Source of the DNA: Roseomonas alba
Lineage (GTDB): Bacteria > Pseudomonadota > Alphaproteobacteria > Acetobacterales > Acetobacteraceae
Length of the DNA: 64,000 nucleotides
NCBI RefSeq assembly: GCF_019430885.1
Contig: NZ_JAHYBZ010000009.1
Location: 124,001-188,000 of the forward strand
Direction: 5' to 3'
A model generated the notes under the pieces. That model ran no database searches, was not told the origin of the DNA, and was given only the letters and a program-made list of their open reading frames with translations. This document shows, piece by piece, positions 37,435 through 45,088 of the stretch. Position 1 is the stretch's first letter. Each line of letters opens with the position of its first letter. Made by a program: the position numbers and the translations under genes.

Positions 37435-38637
37435 ATGCCCGCCCTTGCCGCCCGTATGAATGAGGTCTCCATCTCCGCCTCCGTCGTGATGACGATGAAG
37501 GGGCGCGAGCTCGCGGCGAAGGGGATCAAGGTCATCAGCCTCGCCTCCGGCGAGCCGGACTTCCCGACGCCGATGCATGCGATCGAGGCCGCCCACAAGG
37601 CTGCGCTCGCCGGCGACACCAAGTACCCGCCGCAGGACGGCACCAAGGAGCTGAAGACCGCCATCCAGCGCAAGTTCAAGCGTGACAACAAGCTCGACTA
37701 CGCGCTTGACGAGATCCTCGTCACCAATGGCGGCAAGCAGTGCATCTTCAACGCCTTCATGGCGACGCTCGATCCGGGCGACGAGGTGGTGATCCCCGCC
37801 CCCTACTGGATCTCCTATGCCGACATGGCGAAGGTCGCCGGCGGCAAGCCGGTGCTCGTCTCCTGCCCGCAGAACAACGGCTTCAAGCTGCGCCCCGAGG
37901 ATCTCGACGCCGCCATCACGCCGAAGACCAAGTGGGTGATGCTGAACTTCCCGAACAACCCGACCGGGGCCGCCTGCTCGCGTGAGGAAATGCAGGCCAT
38001 CGCCGCCGTGCTCAAGAAGCACCCGCATGTCTGGGTCATGACCGACGACATGTATGAGCACCTCGTCTATGACGGCTTCGAGTTCTGCACGATCGCCGAG
38101 GTGGCGCCCGAGCTGAAGGACCGCACCCTGACGGTCAACGGCGCCTCCAAGACCTATGCCATGACGGGCTGGCGCATCGGCTTCTGCGGTGGTCCGAAGC
38201 AGCTCATCAAGGCGATGATGAACATGCAGGGGCAGGCGACCTCGGGCGTGTCCACGGTAGGCCAAGCCGCCGCGGCGGCCGCACTGGACGGCCCGCAGGA
38301 TCTGGTGCGCGAACGCGCCGAGGAGTATCGCCGGCGCCGCGACATGGTGGTGGACATGCTGAATGCCGCGCCCGGCATCGTCTGCCACAAGCCGGAAGGC
38401 GCCTTCTACGTCTTCCCGAACGTCGCGGGCTGTCTCGGCAAGACCAGCAAGGCCGGCACGAAGATCGAGACGGATGCCGACTTCGCCCTCGCGCTGCTCG
38501 AGGAGAAATACGTCGCCGCGGTGCAGGGCGCGGCCTATGGCATGTCGCCCTATCTGCGCATTTCCTATGCGACCGACATGGAGAGCCTGCGCGAGGCCTG
38601 CGCGCGGATTCAGGAGTTCTGCAAGGAACTCGCGTGA
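37435..38637 (+). CDS. Class I aminotransferase (aspartate aminotransferase-like), copy 2
   Basis: The 400-residue paralogue of the enzyme at 34777 has LASGEPDFPTPMHAIEAAHK near 36, NFPNNPTGAACSREEMQA near 177, the PLP lysine in [16 protein letters not shown] near 238 and FYVFPNVAGCLGKTSKAGTK near 325. Both copies conserve the dinucleotide and carboxylate-binding residues, so both should be active. Divergence in the substrate-facing N-terminus (MNEVSISASVVMTMKGRELA against the other) suggests different amino donors. It is followed by the first dispersed palindromic element. Confidence 0.93.
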   Translation: MPALAARMNEVSISASVVMTMKGRELAAKGIKVISLASGEPDFPTPMHAIEAAHKAALAGDTKYPPQDGTKELKTAIQRKFKRDNKLDYALDEILVTNGGKQCIFNAFMATLDPGDEVVIPAPYWISYADMAKVAGGKPVLVSCPQNNGFKLRPEDLDAAITPKTKWVMLNFPNNPTGAACSREEMQAIAAVLKKHPHVWVMTDDMYEHLVYDGFEFCTIAEVAPELKDRTLTVNGASKTYAMTGWRIGFCGGPKQLIKAMMNMQGQATSGVSTVGQAAAAAALDGPQDLVRERAEEYRRRRDMVVDMLNAAPGIVCHKPEGAFYVFPNVAGCLGKTSKAGTKIETDADFALALLEEKYVAAVQGAAYGMSPYLRISYATDMESLREACARIQEFCKELA

Positions 38638-38652
38638 TCGGCCAGGGCGGCC

Positions 38653-38881
38653 GGAGAGGGGCTCTACCCCTCTCCGGACCTCACCCCACCAAAGGCCGAA
38701 AGGCCTTTGGAAACCTCAACCTGGCGCCGGACGCCGCTGGCAAAGTGGTTGCCGAGACGCGCATTTGCGCAGGACACGCGCTATGAGCATCCTGGCGCGG
38801 CCGTCGCGTCCTGCACCAACAGATCGTGCTCCAGGGGCTCCAGGCCCCTGGCGGGGTGGTTCGGAGGGGCAGAGCCCCTCC
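38653..38881 (+). repeat. Dispersed palindromic element, copy A
   Basis: The 229 bp element has four palindromes in order: GGAGAGGGG/CCCCTCTCC (38653-38675), CCAAAGGCC/GGCCTTTGG (38689-38710), CCAGGGGC/GCCCCTGG (38831-38851) and GGAGGGGC/GCCCCTCC (38863-38881). ACCTCACCCCA and GCGGGGTGGTTC join them at the two ends, themselves roughly inverted. TTTTT follows the last hairpin, so it also resembles a terminator. It ends 24 bp before the double acetyltransferase ATG. The same order recurs at 43417 (reversed), 52599 and 61435. Confidence 0.8.
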
Positions 38882-38904
38882 GACCTTTTTGGACTGCGCT
38901 TCCT

Positions 38905-39891
38905 ATGATCCGCGAAGGTCGCGACGACGACGCCGAGGGTTTCATCGCCCTGATCGGCACCTGCTGGGCGGAGTACCCCGGCTGCATCCTCGACGTGGAT
39001 GGCGAGGTCCCCGAACTGCGCGCCCTCGCCACCTGGTTCCGCGACCAGGGCGGCAGGCTCTGGGCGGCGGAACAGGATGGCCGCCTCGTCGGCATGGTCG
39101 GCACTCGCCCGCTGAAGGAGGACGAGGCCTGGGAGATCTGCCGCATGTATGTCGATGCCGCCGCGCGCGGCAGCGGCCTCGCGACGGCGCTCCTCGACAC
39201 CGCGGAAGCGCATGCGCGCGCATCGGGTGCCGAGCGCATGGTGCTCTGGACCGATACGCGCTTCACCCGGGCGCACGGCTTCTACGAGAAGCTCGGCTAT
39301 GTCCGGCACGGCTCGATCCGCATCCTCGACGACATCTCCCACTCGCTGGAATTCCGCTACGCCAAGCCCGCGGCGGGTCTGGTGGTGGAGGCGCTGGACG
39401 CCGCCGCGGCAGCTTCCGCCGAACGCCGCCTGTCCGAGCTGCTGATCGCTTGCGTGGCCGACGGCGCGTCGCTCACCTTCCTGCCGCCGCTCTCGCGCGA
39501 CCGCGCGACGCTGTTCTGGAAGGCGGCGTCGGCGGCGGTCGCAGCCGGGACGCGCGTATTGCTCGGTGCCTGGCTCGACGGGAGGCTCGCGGGCAGCGCC
39601 ACCATCGATTTCGCGGTGGAGGAAACGACGCCCAACGCCGCGACCATCCGCACGCTCATGGTCGATCCGGCGATGCGCCGGCGCGGCATCGGCCGCGCCC
39701 TGATGCGCCGCTCGGAACAGGCCGCGCGCGCCCATGGCCGGCATATCCTCACCCTGGACGCCCGGGCCGGCAGCGCGGCCGAGGCGCTCTACCGTGCCGA
39801 ATCCTGGGTCGAACTCGGTCGCATCCCGCGCTACGAGATCGATTCGGAGCGCCGCCCCTGCGATACCGTCTTCTTCTGGAAGGCTCTCTGA
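38905..39891 (+). CDS. Tandem GNAT protein (two acetyltransferase domains)
   Basis: The 328-residue protein carries two GNAT domains. The first (1-155) has EICRMYVDAAARGSGLATAL as its acetyl-CoA loop and HGFYEKLGYVRHGSIRILDD at its end. The second (about 165-328) has RTLMVDPAMRRRGIGRALMR and LYRAESWVELGRIPRYEID. Both Q/RxxGxG/A loops look functional. Tandem GNATs include mycothiol-synthase-like and antibiotic-modifying enzymes, but the substrate here is unknown. The start is just downstream of repeat copy A, and the DinB gene follows 17 bp after the stop. Confidence 0.85.
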   Translation: MIREGRDDDAEGFIALIGTCWAEYPGCILDVDGEVPELRALATWFRDQGGRLWAAEQDGRLVGMVGTRPLKEDEAWEICRMYVDAAARGSGLATALLDTAEAHARASGAERMVLWTDTRFTRAHGFYEKLGYVRHGSIRILDDISHSLEFRYAKPAAGLVVEALDAAAAASAERRLSELLIACVADGASLTFLPPLSRDRATLFWKAASAAVAAGTRVLLGAWLDGRLAGSATIDFAVEETTPNAATIRTLMVDPAMRRRGIGRALMRRSEQAARAHGRHILTLDARAGSAAEALYRAESWVELGRIPRYEIDSERRPCDTVFFWKAL

Positions 39892-39908
39892 TCCATAGGA
39901 GAGAGGCG

Positions 39909-40433
39909 ATGATCAGCCCGGACTGGTGCCGCATGATGGCGGCCTACAATGCCGAGATGAACCGCCGCCTCTACCGTGCCGCCGATACGCTGGACGATGC
40001 GGCGCGCCGCCTCGACCGCGGCGCCTTCTTCGGGTCCCTGCACCGCACCCTGTCGCACCTCCTTTGGGGCGACACCCAGTGGATGAGCCGCTTCGACGGC
40101 TGGGAAAAGCCGCCGGTCGGCATCAAGGGCAGCCCGGACATGGTTGCGGACTGGGCGGCGCTGAAGGCCGCGCGCGTCGAGGCCGATGCCCGTATCGAGG
40201 CCTGGGCCGGTCGCCTGACGCCCGAGCATCTGGCCGAACCGCTGGTCTGGTTCTCCGGTGCCACGCAGCAGCAACTGACCCAGCCGCGCTGGATCACGAT
40301 CACCCATTTCTTCAACCACCAGACGCATCATCGCGGCCAGGCCCATGCGCTGATCACCGCTTCCGGCGCGACGACCGAGGACACCGACCTTCCCTGGGCC
40401 GTGGACCTCAAGGGTCTTGGCCTGCTGCCATGA
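39909..40433 (+). CDS. DinB-family protein
   Basis: The 174-residue four-helix protein has the DinB metal-site pattern: His in LHRTLSHLLWGDTQWMSRFD near 46-50 and the HxxxH pair in THFFNHQTHHRGQAHALIT near 136-148. Members are often thiol transferases or damage-induced hydrolases of unknown substrate. The start follows AGGAGAGAGGCG, and the stop is coupled to the FHA-phosphatase gene by ATGA overlap, which places it, perhaps by chance, at the head of the partner-switching module. Confidence 0.88.
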   Translation: MISPDWCRMMAAYNAEMNRRLYRAADTLDDAARRLDRGAFFGSLHRTLSHLLWGDTQWMSRFDGWEKPPVGIKGSPDMVADWAALKAARVEADARIEAWAGRLTPEHLAEPLVWFSGATQQQLTQPRWITITHFFNHQTHHRGQAHALITASGATTEDTDLPWAVDLKGLGLLP

Positions 40434-41569
40434 CCAGCGACGCGACCGAGCGCCACCCGCCGGAGGAGGAGCGGACCATGGTCCGCCGGGCTGGGCCGGT
40501 CGCGGCGGCGGAACCCATCGTCCATCTCCTCGACCTTGAAGGTACCGAGGGCCAGCCGGCCCGCCGCGTCGCCATCGGCCCCGTGCCGCTGACCATCGGC
40601 CGCGGCGCCCAGGCCGGGCTGGTGCTGGATTCGGGCGATGTCTCGCGCAGCCACTGCGTCATTGCGTTGGAGGGGGAGGCGGCGGTCGTCACCGATCTCG
40701 GCTCGACCAACGGCACCATCGTGGATGGGCGACGGATCGACGGGCCGACGCGCCTGACGCCCGGGGCGCGCCTGACGCTCGGCCCGGTCACGCTCGTCTA
40801 TCGCAGCGGCCGTGCCGCCGATTTCGCGCGGACCGAGGAGGTGGAGAAGGACCTCGCCCGCGCCGGCCGCTATGTCGAGGCGCTGCTGCCTCCGCCCATC
40901 CCGGATGGCCCGGTGCGCGCGCATTGGCGCTTCGTGCCCTCCACGAATATCGGCGGGGACGGCTTCGGTTATGGCTGGCTCGACCAGCATCGCTTCGCGG
41001 CGTGGCTGCTGGACGTCTCCGGGCATGGGGTGGGGTCGGCGCTGCTTGCCGCCTCGGTGATGAACCTGCTGCGGGTACATTCACTGCCGGGGACCGATTT
41101 CACCGACGCGGCCGCAGTGCTTGCCGCGCTGAACGACCGCTTCCAGATGGATCGCCAGGGCGGGCTCTATTTCACCATCTGGTACGGCGTGTTCGACCCG
41201 CGCACGCGCATCCTCGGCTTCGGCTGCGCCGGGCAGCATCCGGGCTTCCTGCTTGTGCCTGGTGAGGCCGCGCCCCAGGCGCTGTGGGTGAAGAACCCGC
41301 CGGTGGGGATGATGCCTGACTGGCCCTATCGCCGCGCTGAGGTGACCGTCCCACCCGGGTCCCGCCTGCACCTGTTCAGCGACGGCGCCTTCGAGATCGT
41401 CACCGCCGATGGCCGCGAACTGACCATCGGCGACTTCCTGCCCCTGCTGACGGCGGCCGCCATGCCGGGCATCGCCGAGCCTGAACGCCTCTGGCGCGCC
41501 GTCCGCACCGCCGCGCGGCCGGGGCCGCTTGATGACGATGTGTCACTTGTCGCACTCGATTTCGCCTGA
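40430..41569 (+). CDS. FHA-domain SpoIIE/RsbU-type serine phosphatase
   Basis: The 379-residue protein has an FHA domain at about 45-125 (LTIGRGAQAGLVL, SRSHCVI, DLGSTNGTIVDGRRI, all phosphothreonine-contact positions present). A PP2C-type SpoIIE phosphatase domain spans about 150-378 (NIGGDGFGYGWLD with metal Asp, LLDVSGHGVGSALLAASV, GFGCAGQHPGFLL, LHLFSDGAFE, PLDDDVSLVAL). It would dephosphorylate the STAS protein encoded next, in response to a kinase signal read by the FHA domain. FHA input instead of the more usual response-regulator or PAS input is notable. Confidence 0.9.
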   Translation: MTSDATERHPPEEERTMVRRAGPVAAAEPIVHLLDLEGTEGQPARRVAIGPVPLTIGRGAQAGLVLDSGDVSRSHCVIALEGEAAVVTDLGSTNGTIVDGRRIDGPTRLTPGARLTLGPVTLVYRSGRAADFARTEEVEKDLARAGRYVEALLPPPIPDGPVRAHWRFVPSTNIGGDGFGYGWLDQHRFAAWLLDVSGHGVGSALLAASVMNLLRVHSLPGTDFTDAAAVLAALNDRFQMDRQGGLYFTIWYGVFDPRTRILGFGCAGQHPGFLLVPGEAAPQALWVKNPPVGMMPDWPYRRAEVTVPPGSRLHLFSDGAFEIVTADGRELTIGDFLPLLTAAAMPGIAEPERLWRAVRTAARPGPLDDDVSLVALDFA

Positions 41570-41641
41570 GGCCCGTGTCATGCCACCGCTCCTTGCTATG
41601 ACGCCCCGGCGCGATGCCGGGCGAGACTGGGAGATCCGCTG

Positions 41642-41983
41642 ATGGAACTGGTGGTGGTGGATGGTGCTGGCGGGCCGCTGCGCCTGGTGCTGAAGGGTCG
41701 CCTGGATGCGGCGGGCACCGAGCAGGTCGAGACGGTCTTCGCTGCTCGCATCCGTGCCGCCGCCGGCCATGCCATGGTGGACATGACGGCGGTAAGCTTC
41801 GTCGGCTCGCTCGGCCTGCGCATGCTGGTCGCGGCCGCGCGCGCCGCCGACCGGGCCGGCCGCAAGGTCGTGATCTTCGGCGTCCAGCCCGCCGTGGCCG
41901 AGGTCTTCCGCACCACTGCCCTCGATGAGCTGATCCCGGTGCTGGTGGACGAGGCCTCGGCCCGCGCGCAGATCAAGGCGTGA
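41642..41983 (+). CDS. STAS-domain anti-anti-sigma factor
   Basis: The 113-residue single STAS domain (SpoIIAA/RsbV type) has LVLKGRLDAAGTEQVETVFA near 14, the phosphorylatable Ser region VDMTAVSFVGSLGLRMLVAA (serine before or after VG near 52-56) and VVIFGVQPAVAEVFRTTALD. Its unphosphorylated form would bind the anti-sigma factor. The gene is followed by the HATPase gene through GTGATG overlap, and the phosphatase is 72 bp upstream. Confidence 0.92.
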   Translation: MELVVVDGAGGPLRLVLKGRLDAAGTEQVETVFAARIRAAAGHAMVDMTAVSFVGSLGLRMLVAAARAADRAGRKVVIFGVQPAVAEVFRTTALDELIPVLVDEASARAQIKA

Positions 41984-42423
41984 TGCCGGCGGGCGCGACC
42001 TATCGCCTGATCCTGCACGAGGGCACGGAGGCGCTGCGCGCCGCGCAGCTCGCCGTCGCGGCGTTCCTGCGCGACCAGGGTGCCGGCCCCAACACCGCGG
42101 CGCGGGCCGAACTGTTGCTGGAAGAACTCGCGTTGAACACGTTGCGCCATGGCTTCGCCGCCGGGGGCACGCCGGAACTCGTCGTCACCGCCTGGCATGA
42201 CGGGGCGCATGCTGGCCTGGACTTCGAGGACCGCGGCGCGCCCTTCGATCCGACCCAGGCGGCCCTGCCGGTCAGGCCCGGCAGCCTGAAGGATGCGCCG
42301 GTCGGCGGCCTGGGTGTGCCGCTGCTGCGCCGCGTCGCCGCTGAGCTCGTCTATAAGCGCACTGCGGATGGCCGCAACCGGCTGCACTTGGTGCTGCCGG
42401 CCGAGGACGCCGTCATTGGCTGA
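41983..42423 (+). CDS. Anti-sigma regulatory factor, HATPase kinase (RsbW/SpoIIAB-like)
   Basis: The roughly 146-residue GHKL-type protein has N-box LLLEELALNTLRHGF (Glu and Asn for Mg-ATP) near 44, G1-like DFEDRGAPFDP near 82 and G2-like GGLGVPLLRRV near 108. It would phosphorylate the STAS protein and sequester a sigma factor or other target. No sigma factor gene is seen nearby, so the output partner is elsewhere or is not a sigma factor. It ends 11 bp inside the convergent dehalogenase gene. Confidence 0.9.
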   Translation: MPAGATYRLILHEGTEALRAAQLAVAAFLRDQGAGPNTAARAELLLEELALNTLRHGFAAGGTPELVVTAWHDGAHAGLDFEDRGAPFDPTQAALPVRPGSLKDAPVGGLGVPLLRRVAAELVYKRTADGRNRLHLVLPAEDAVIG

Positions 42424-43297
42424 GAAAGCCGTCCAGATGCGCGAGCACCGCGTCCGGCGCTTCCTCCGCCAGGTAGTGGCCTGACAGCACGTCGCCCGTG
42501 GTCAGCGGACCGGAGGCATAACGCCGCCAGACCTCCGCCGCGTCGTACCATTTCGGGATGCTGCCCTTTGCACCCCACAGCGCGAGCATCGGGCAGCGCA
42601 CCGTGTCCCCGGCATCGCGGGACGTGCGGTCGTGGTCGAGGTCGATCGTCGTCGCCGCGCGGTAATCCTCGCAGATGGCCTCGATGGTCCCCGGTTCGTG
42701 CAGCGCGCCAAGATAATCGGCCCGCGCCTCCGGATGGAAGAAATCGGCGGGCTTCGGCTCGCGCGATGTGTGGAAGTCGAACCAGGGCTCGATCTCCGCG
42801 CGGATCATGCGTTCCGGGCCCGGATGGCGCTGGGCGAGGAAGAACCAGTGCCAGTAGCCCATGGCGAAGGCCATATCGACGCGCTCGAAATGCTCGAGCG
42901 TCGGGATGATGTCCATGGTGCAGAGGCGTTCCACCACCGCCGGATGGTCCAGCACCATGCGATGCGCGACACGTGCGCCGCGGTCATGCGCGACGACCTG
43001 GAAGCGCGCATGCCCAAAGCCCGCCATCAGTGCGACGAGATCCGCCGCCATCGACCGCTTGGAATAGGGCGCATGGTCGGCGCTGACCGGCGGCTTGGCC
43101 GAAAAGCCGTAGCCGGTGATGTCGGGGCAATAGACCGTGAAGCGCCGCGCCAGCACCGGCGCGACCTTGTGCCACATCGCATGGGTTTGCGGATTGCCGT
43201 GCAGCAACAGCAGCGGCGGTCCCTCGCCGCCGCGGCGCAGGCGGAAGCGCTTGCCTGCCGCTTCCTGGTATTGAAGTGCAAAGCCGTCGAAGAACAT
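42413..43297 (-). CDS. Alpha/beta hydrolase, haloacetate (fluoroacetate) dehalogenase-like
   Basis: The 294-residue hydrolase has LLLLHGNPQTHAMW near 30, the nucleophile Asp105 in VVAHDRGARVAHRM with Arg106 and Arg109 placed as the carboxylate-binding Arg pair of fluoroacetate dehalogenases, YWHWFFLAQRHPGPE near 148 (His-Trp halide site) and a C-terminal His in SGHYLAEEAPD. This set favours defluorination or dehalogenation of haloacetates over epoxide hydrolysis, although related enzymes are hard to separate. It is convergent with the anti-sigma gene. Repeat copy B lies upstream of its start. Confidence 0.85.
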   Translation of the reverse strand: MFFDGFALQYQEAAGKRFRLRRGGEGPPLLLLHGNPQTHAMWHKVAPVLARRFTVYCPDITGYGFSAKPPVSADHAPYSKRSMAADLVALMAGFGHARFQVVAHDRGARVAHRMVLDHPAVVERLCTMDIIPTLEHFERVDMAFAMGYWHWFFLAQRHPGPERMIRAEIEPWFDFHTSREPKPADFFHPEARADYLGALHEPGTIEAICEDYRAATTIDLDHDRTSRDAGDTVRCPMLALWGAKGSIPKWYDAAEVWRRYASGPLTTGDVLSGHYLAEEAPDAVLAHLDGFLSQ

Positions 43298-43416
43298 GGG
43301 CCGATCCCTCCGACCCACAGCGTGGCATGAAAGCGCGCGGTCGTCAGACCCTGCACTCGGGACCTTCGGGGCTGTCATGCCGGTGGGGCCCAGGAATAGC
43401 CGGTGAGGGCGGAATT

Positions 43417-43641
43417 GGAGGGGCGCTGCCCCTCCAAACCACCCCGCCAAATGATGGATCATTTGGAAAGCCGGATACTTGGCTGCCTGCACCAATGACA
43501 TTCTGCACCCTCACAGCGCGTTCGGTGCGCCAGTGCGGGTCTCGGCGCTCATTCTGACAGTGGCGCCCGGCGCCAGGTTGAGGATTCCAAAGGCCTTTCG
43601 GCCTTTGGTGGGGTGGGTCCGGGAGGGGCAATGCCCTTCCC
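43417..43641 (-). repeat. Dispersed palindromic element, copy B (minus orientation)
   Basis: On the minus strand the order equals copy A: GGGAGGGGC-type hairpin (43641-43621), CCAAAGGCC/GGCCTTTGG (43608-43587), CCAAATGAT/ATCATTTGG (43466-43447) and GGAGGGGC/GCCCCTCC (43435-43417). Third-palindrome bases differ completely from copy A (CCAGGGGC) while pairing is kept, a compensatory change. The core GGCGCCGGGCGCCACT and GACCCGCACTGGCGCAC is shared with copies A, C and D in part. It lies between the cupin gene and the dehalogenase gene. Confidence 0.8.
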
Positions 43642-43673
43642 GGTTCCACAGTTCCGGTAAGGCGCCCTCGCTG

Positions 43674-44108
43674 TCAGGCCGGCACCAGCCCGTGGCGCAG
43701 CATGATCTCCTTCAGTCGCGCCATGTCCGGCGGGCCGGGCTGGCTGATCGCTTCGGCCATTTCCTCGAAGTAGCGGCGGCCGATGGTGCCTGGCGCGATG
43801 ACGATCAGCGCGCGTGCGATCTCGTCATGCAGGTTGGTGTGGTGATGGACGATGCCGCGCGGGATGAAGACCACGTCGCCCTTGCGGACCTCATGCACCA
43901 CGCCGGCGCGTGTCGTCGTCATGATGCCGTCCAGGCCGTAGACGATCTCGTCGCAGGCCTCGTGGTAGTGCGGCGCCGGAACGCGCGCATTGGGCGGGAC
44001 GACGAAGTCGAACATCACCACATCGCCGGCGCCGTCGGTCTCGTCGACGTGGAAATGCAGTTCCAGGGCGCCGATGCGGACGGTGCGCGGGGCGGTTTGG
44101 GCTTCCAT
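43674..44108 (-). CDS. Cupin-domain protein
   Basis: The 144-residue cupin has the metal-site motif PAPHYHEACDEIVYGLDG (motif 1, His-His-Glu near 47-53) and GDVVFIPRGIVHHHTN (motif 2, His near 88). It is a small dioxygenase- or isomerase-like, or ligand-binding, cupin of unknown substrate. It is divergent from the MarR-family gene with two palindromes between, so MarR control is likely. It may act on the same compound as the decarboxylase-dehydrogenase-lactonase genes downstream of marR. Confidence 0.85.
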   Translation of the reverse strand: MEAQTAPRTVRIGALELHFHVDETDGAGDVVMFDFVVPPNARVPAPHYHEACDEIVYGLDGIMTTTRAGVVHEVRKGDVVFIPRGIVHHHTNLHDEIARALIVIAPGTIGRRYFEEMAEAISQPGPPDMARLKEIMLRHGLVPA

Positions 44109-44123
44109 GGGCGGTCTCCGGAA

Positions 44124-44165
44124 CGTAAAATCCCTTTACGAATGGAGGCGTAAAATGGCTTTACG
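44124..44165. promoter_or_regulatory. Two palindromic operators between cupin and MarR genes
   Basis: CGTAAAATCCCTTTACG (44124-44140) and CGTAAAATGGCTTTACG (44149-44165) are 17 bp palindromes (CGTAAA N5 TTTACG) spaced 25 bp centre to centre, so roughly on one helix face offset. They fill the 66 bp gap between the divergent starts. This is the expected form of MarR-family operators repressing both genes. The sequence is observed directly; the binding protein is inferred to be the adjacent regulator. Confidence 0.75.
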
Positions 44166-44174
44166 TTCGAGTCA

Positions 44175-44630
44175 ATGCCGAAATCATCGCCGCTGACCGA
44201 AGGCCCGCCCTTCGTCGGCGCCCTGCTCCGGCTCTGCCTGGAACAGGTGCGGGCCCGCATGCGGCAGGCGGCGCGTGAGGCCGGTTTCACCGACCTGCAG
44301 GACGCTCATTGGGCGCTGCTGACCTACCCCGCGCCGGATGGGGTGCGGCCCTCGGAACTCGCGCGGCGAGCAAGCATGTCGCGTCAGGCGGCGAACCACC
44401 TGATCGCCCAGATGGAAGCGCTAGGCTATTTCGAACGCCGCAGCCCGGAAGGCGCCGCGCGGCGTCTGGTCTTCCTCACCCCGCGGGGGCGCGCCCTGTG
44501 CGAGACCATCTTCGCCTGCCTGCGCACCATCCATGCGGAATGGGCAGGGCAGCTCGGCGCCGAGCCCTTCGCTGCGATGCTGGCGGGCTTGCGGCGCATT
44601 GCCGGCCCGGACATCGCCCCGGCCCGTTGA
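44175..44630 (+). CDS. MarR-family transcriptional regulator
   Basis: The 151-residue protein has a winged helix (RPSELARRASMSRQAANHLI AQMEALGYFERRSPEGAARR, residues 56-96) flanked by dimerisation helices. The recognition helix SRQAANHLI and wing (RSPEGAARRLVFLTPRG) are complete. It should bind the two palindromes just upstream and respond to a small, perhaps aromatic or lactone, ligand. The catabolic genes that follow start 60 bp downstream in the same direction. Confidence 0.92.
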   Translation: MPKSSPLTEGPPFVGALLRLCLEQVRARMRQAAREAGFTDLQDAHWALLTYPAPDGVRPSELARRASMSRQAANHLIAQMEALGYFERRSPEGAARRLVFLTPRGRALCETIFACLRTIHAEWAGQLGAEPFAAMLAGLRRIAGPDIAPAR

Positions 44631-44689
44631 CCGTACCGCCCCGAGGGGCCAGCGTGCCGCCCTCAATCATCCTGAGGGAGTGACGCCAA

Positions 44690-45088
44690 ATGTCCGACGA
44701 TGCCGCCCTGTTCGACAAAGGCCTGCCGATCCGTCGCGCGGTGCTGGGCGCCGAATACGTCGATGCCTCGATGGCCAAGGCTGACGAATTCATGATGTCG
44801 TTCCAGCGCGCGACGACCGCCTGGGCCTGGGGCTGGGCCTGGGGCGACCCGACGCTGGATCGCAAGACGCGCTCGCTGCTGAACCTCGCGATGCTCACCG
44901 CGCTGGGCAAGATCCCGGAGGTGAAGCTGCATGTGAAGGGCGCGCTCAACAACGGCATCACGGTGGATGAGATCAAGGCGACCCTGCTGCACGCCACCGC
45001 CTATTGCGGTATCCCCGCCGGCCTCGACGCCTTCAAGGCGGCTCATGAGGTGCTGGTCGCCGAGGGCGCGCTGCCGGGGAAGAAGTGA
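44690..45088 (+). CDS. Carboxymuconolactone decarboxylase family protein
   Basis: The 132-residue protein has LDRKTRSLLNLAMLTALGKI near 56, VKGALNNGITVDEIKATLLH near 86 and ATAYCGIPAGLDAFK near 106, the pattern of PcaC-type decarboxylases, with a CxxH-like thiol motif absent as in true PcaC. PcaC converts 4-carboxymuconolactone to enol-lactone in protocatechuate breakdown; other members have different substrates. No other pca gene is here except the broken dioxygenase at 36364. Its stop is coupled (TGATG) to the dehydrogenase. Confidence 0.85.
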   Translation: MSDDAALFDKGLPIRRAVLGAEYVDASMAKADEFMMSFQRATTAWAWGWAWGDPTLDRKTRSLLNLAMLTALGKIPEVKLHVKGALNNGITVDEIKATLLHATAYCGIPAGLDAFKAAHEVLVAEGALPGKK

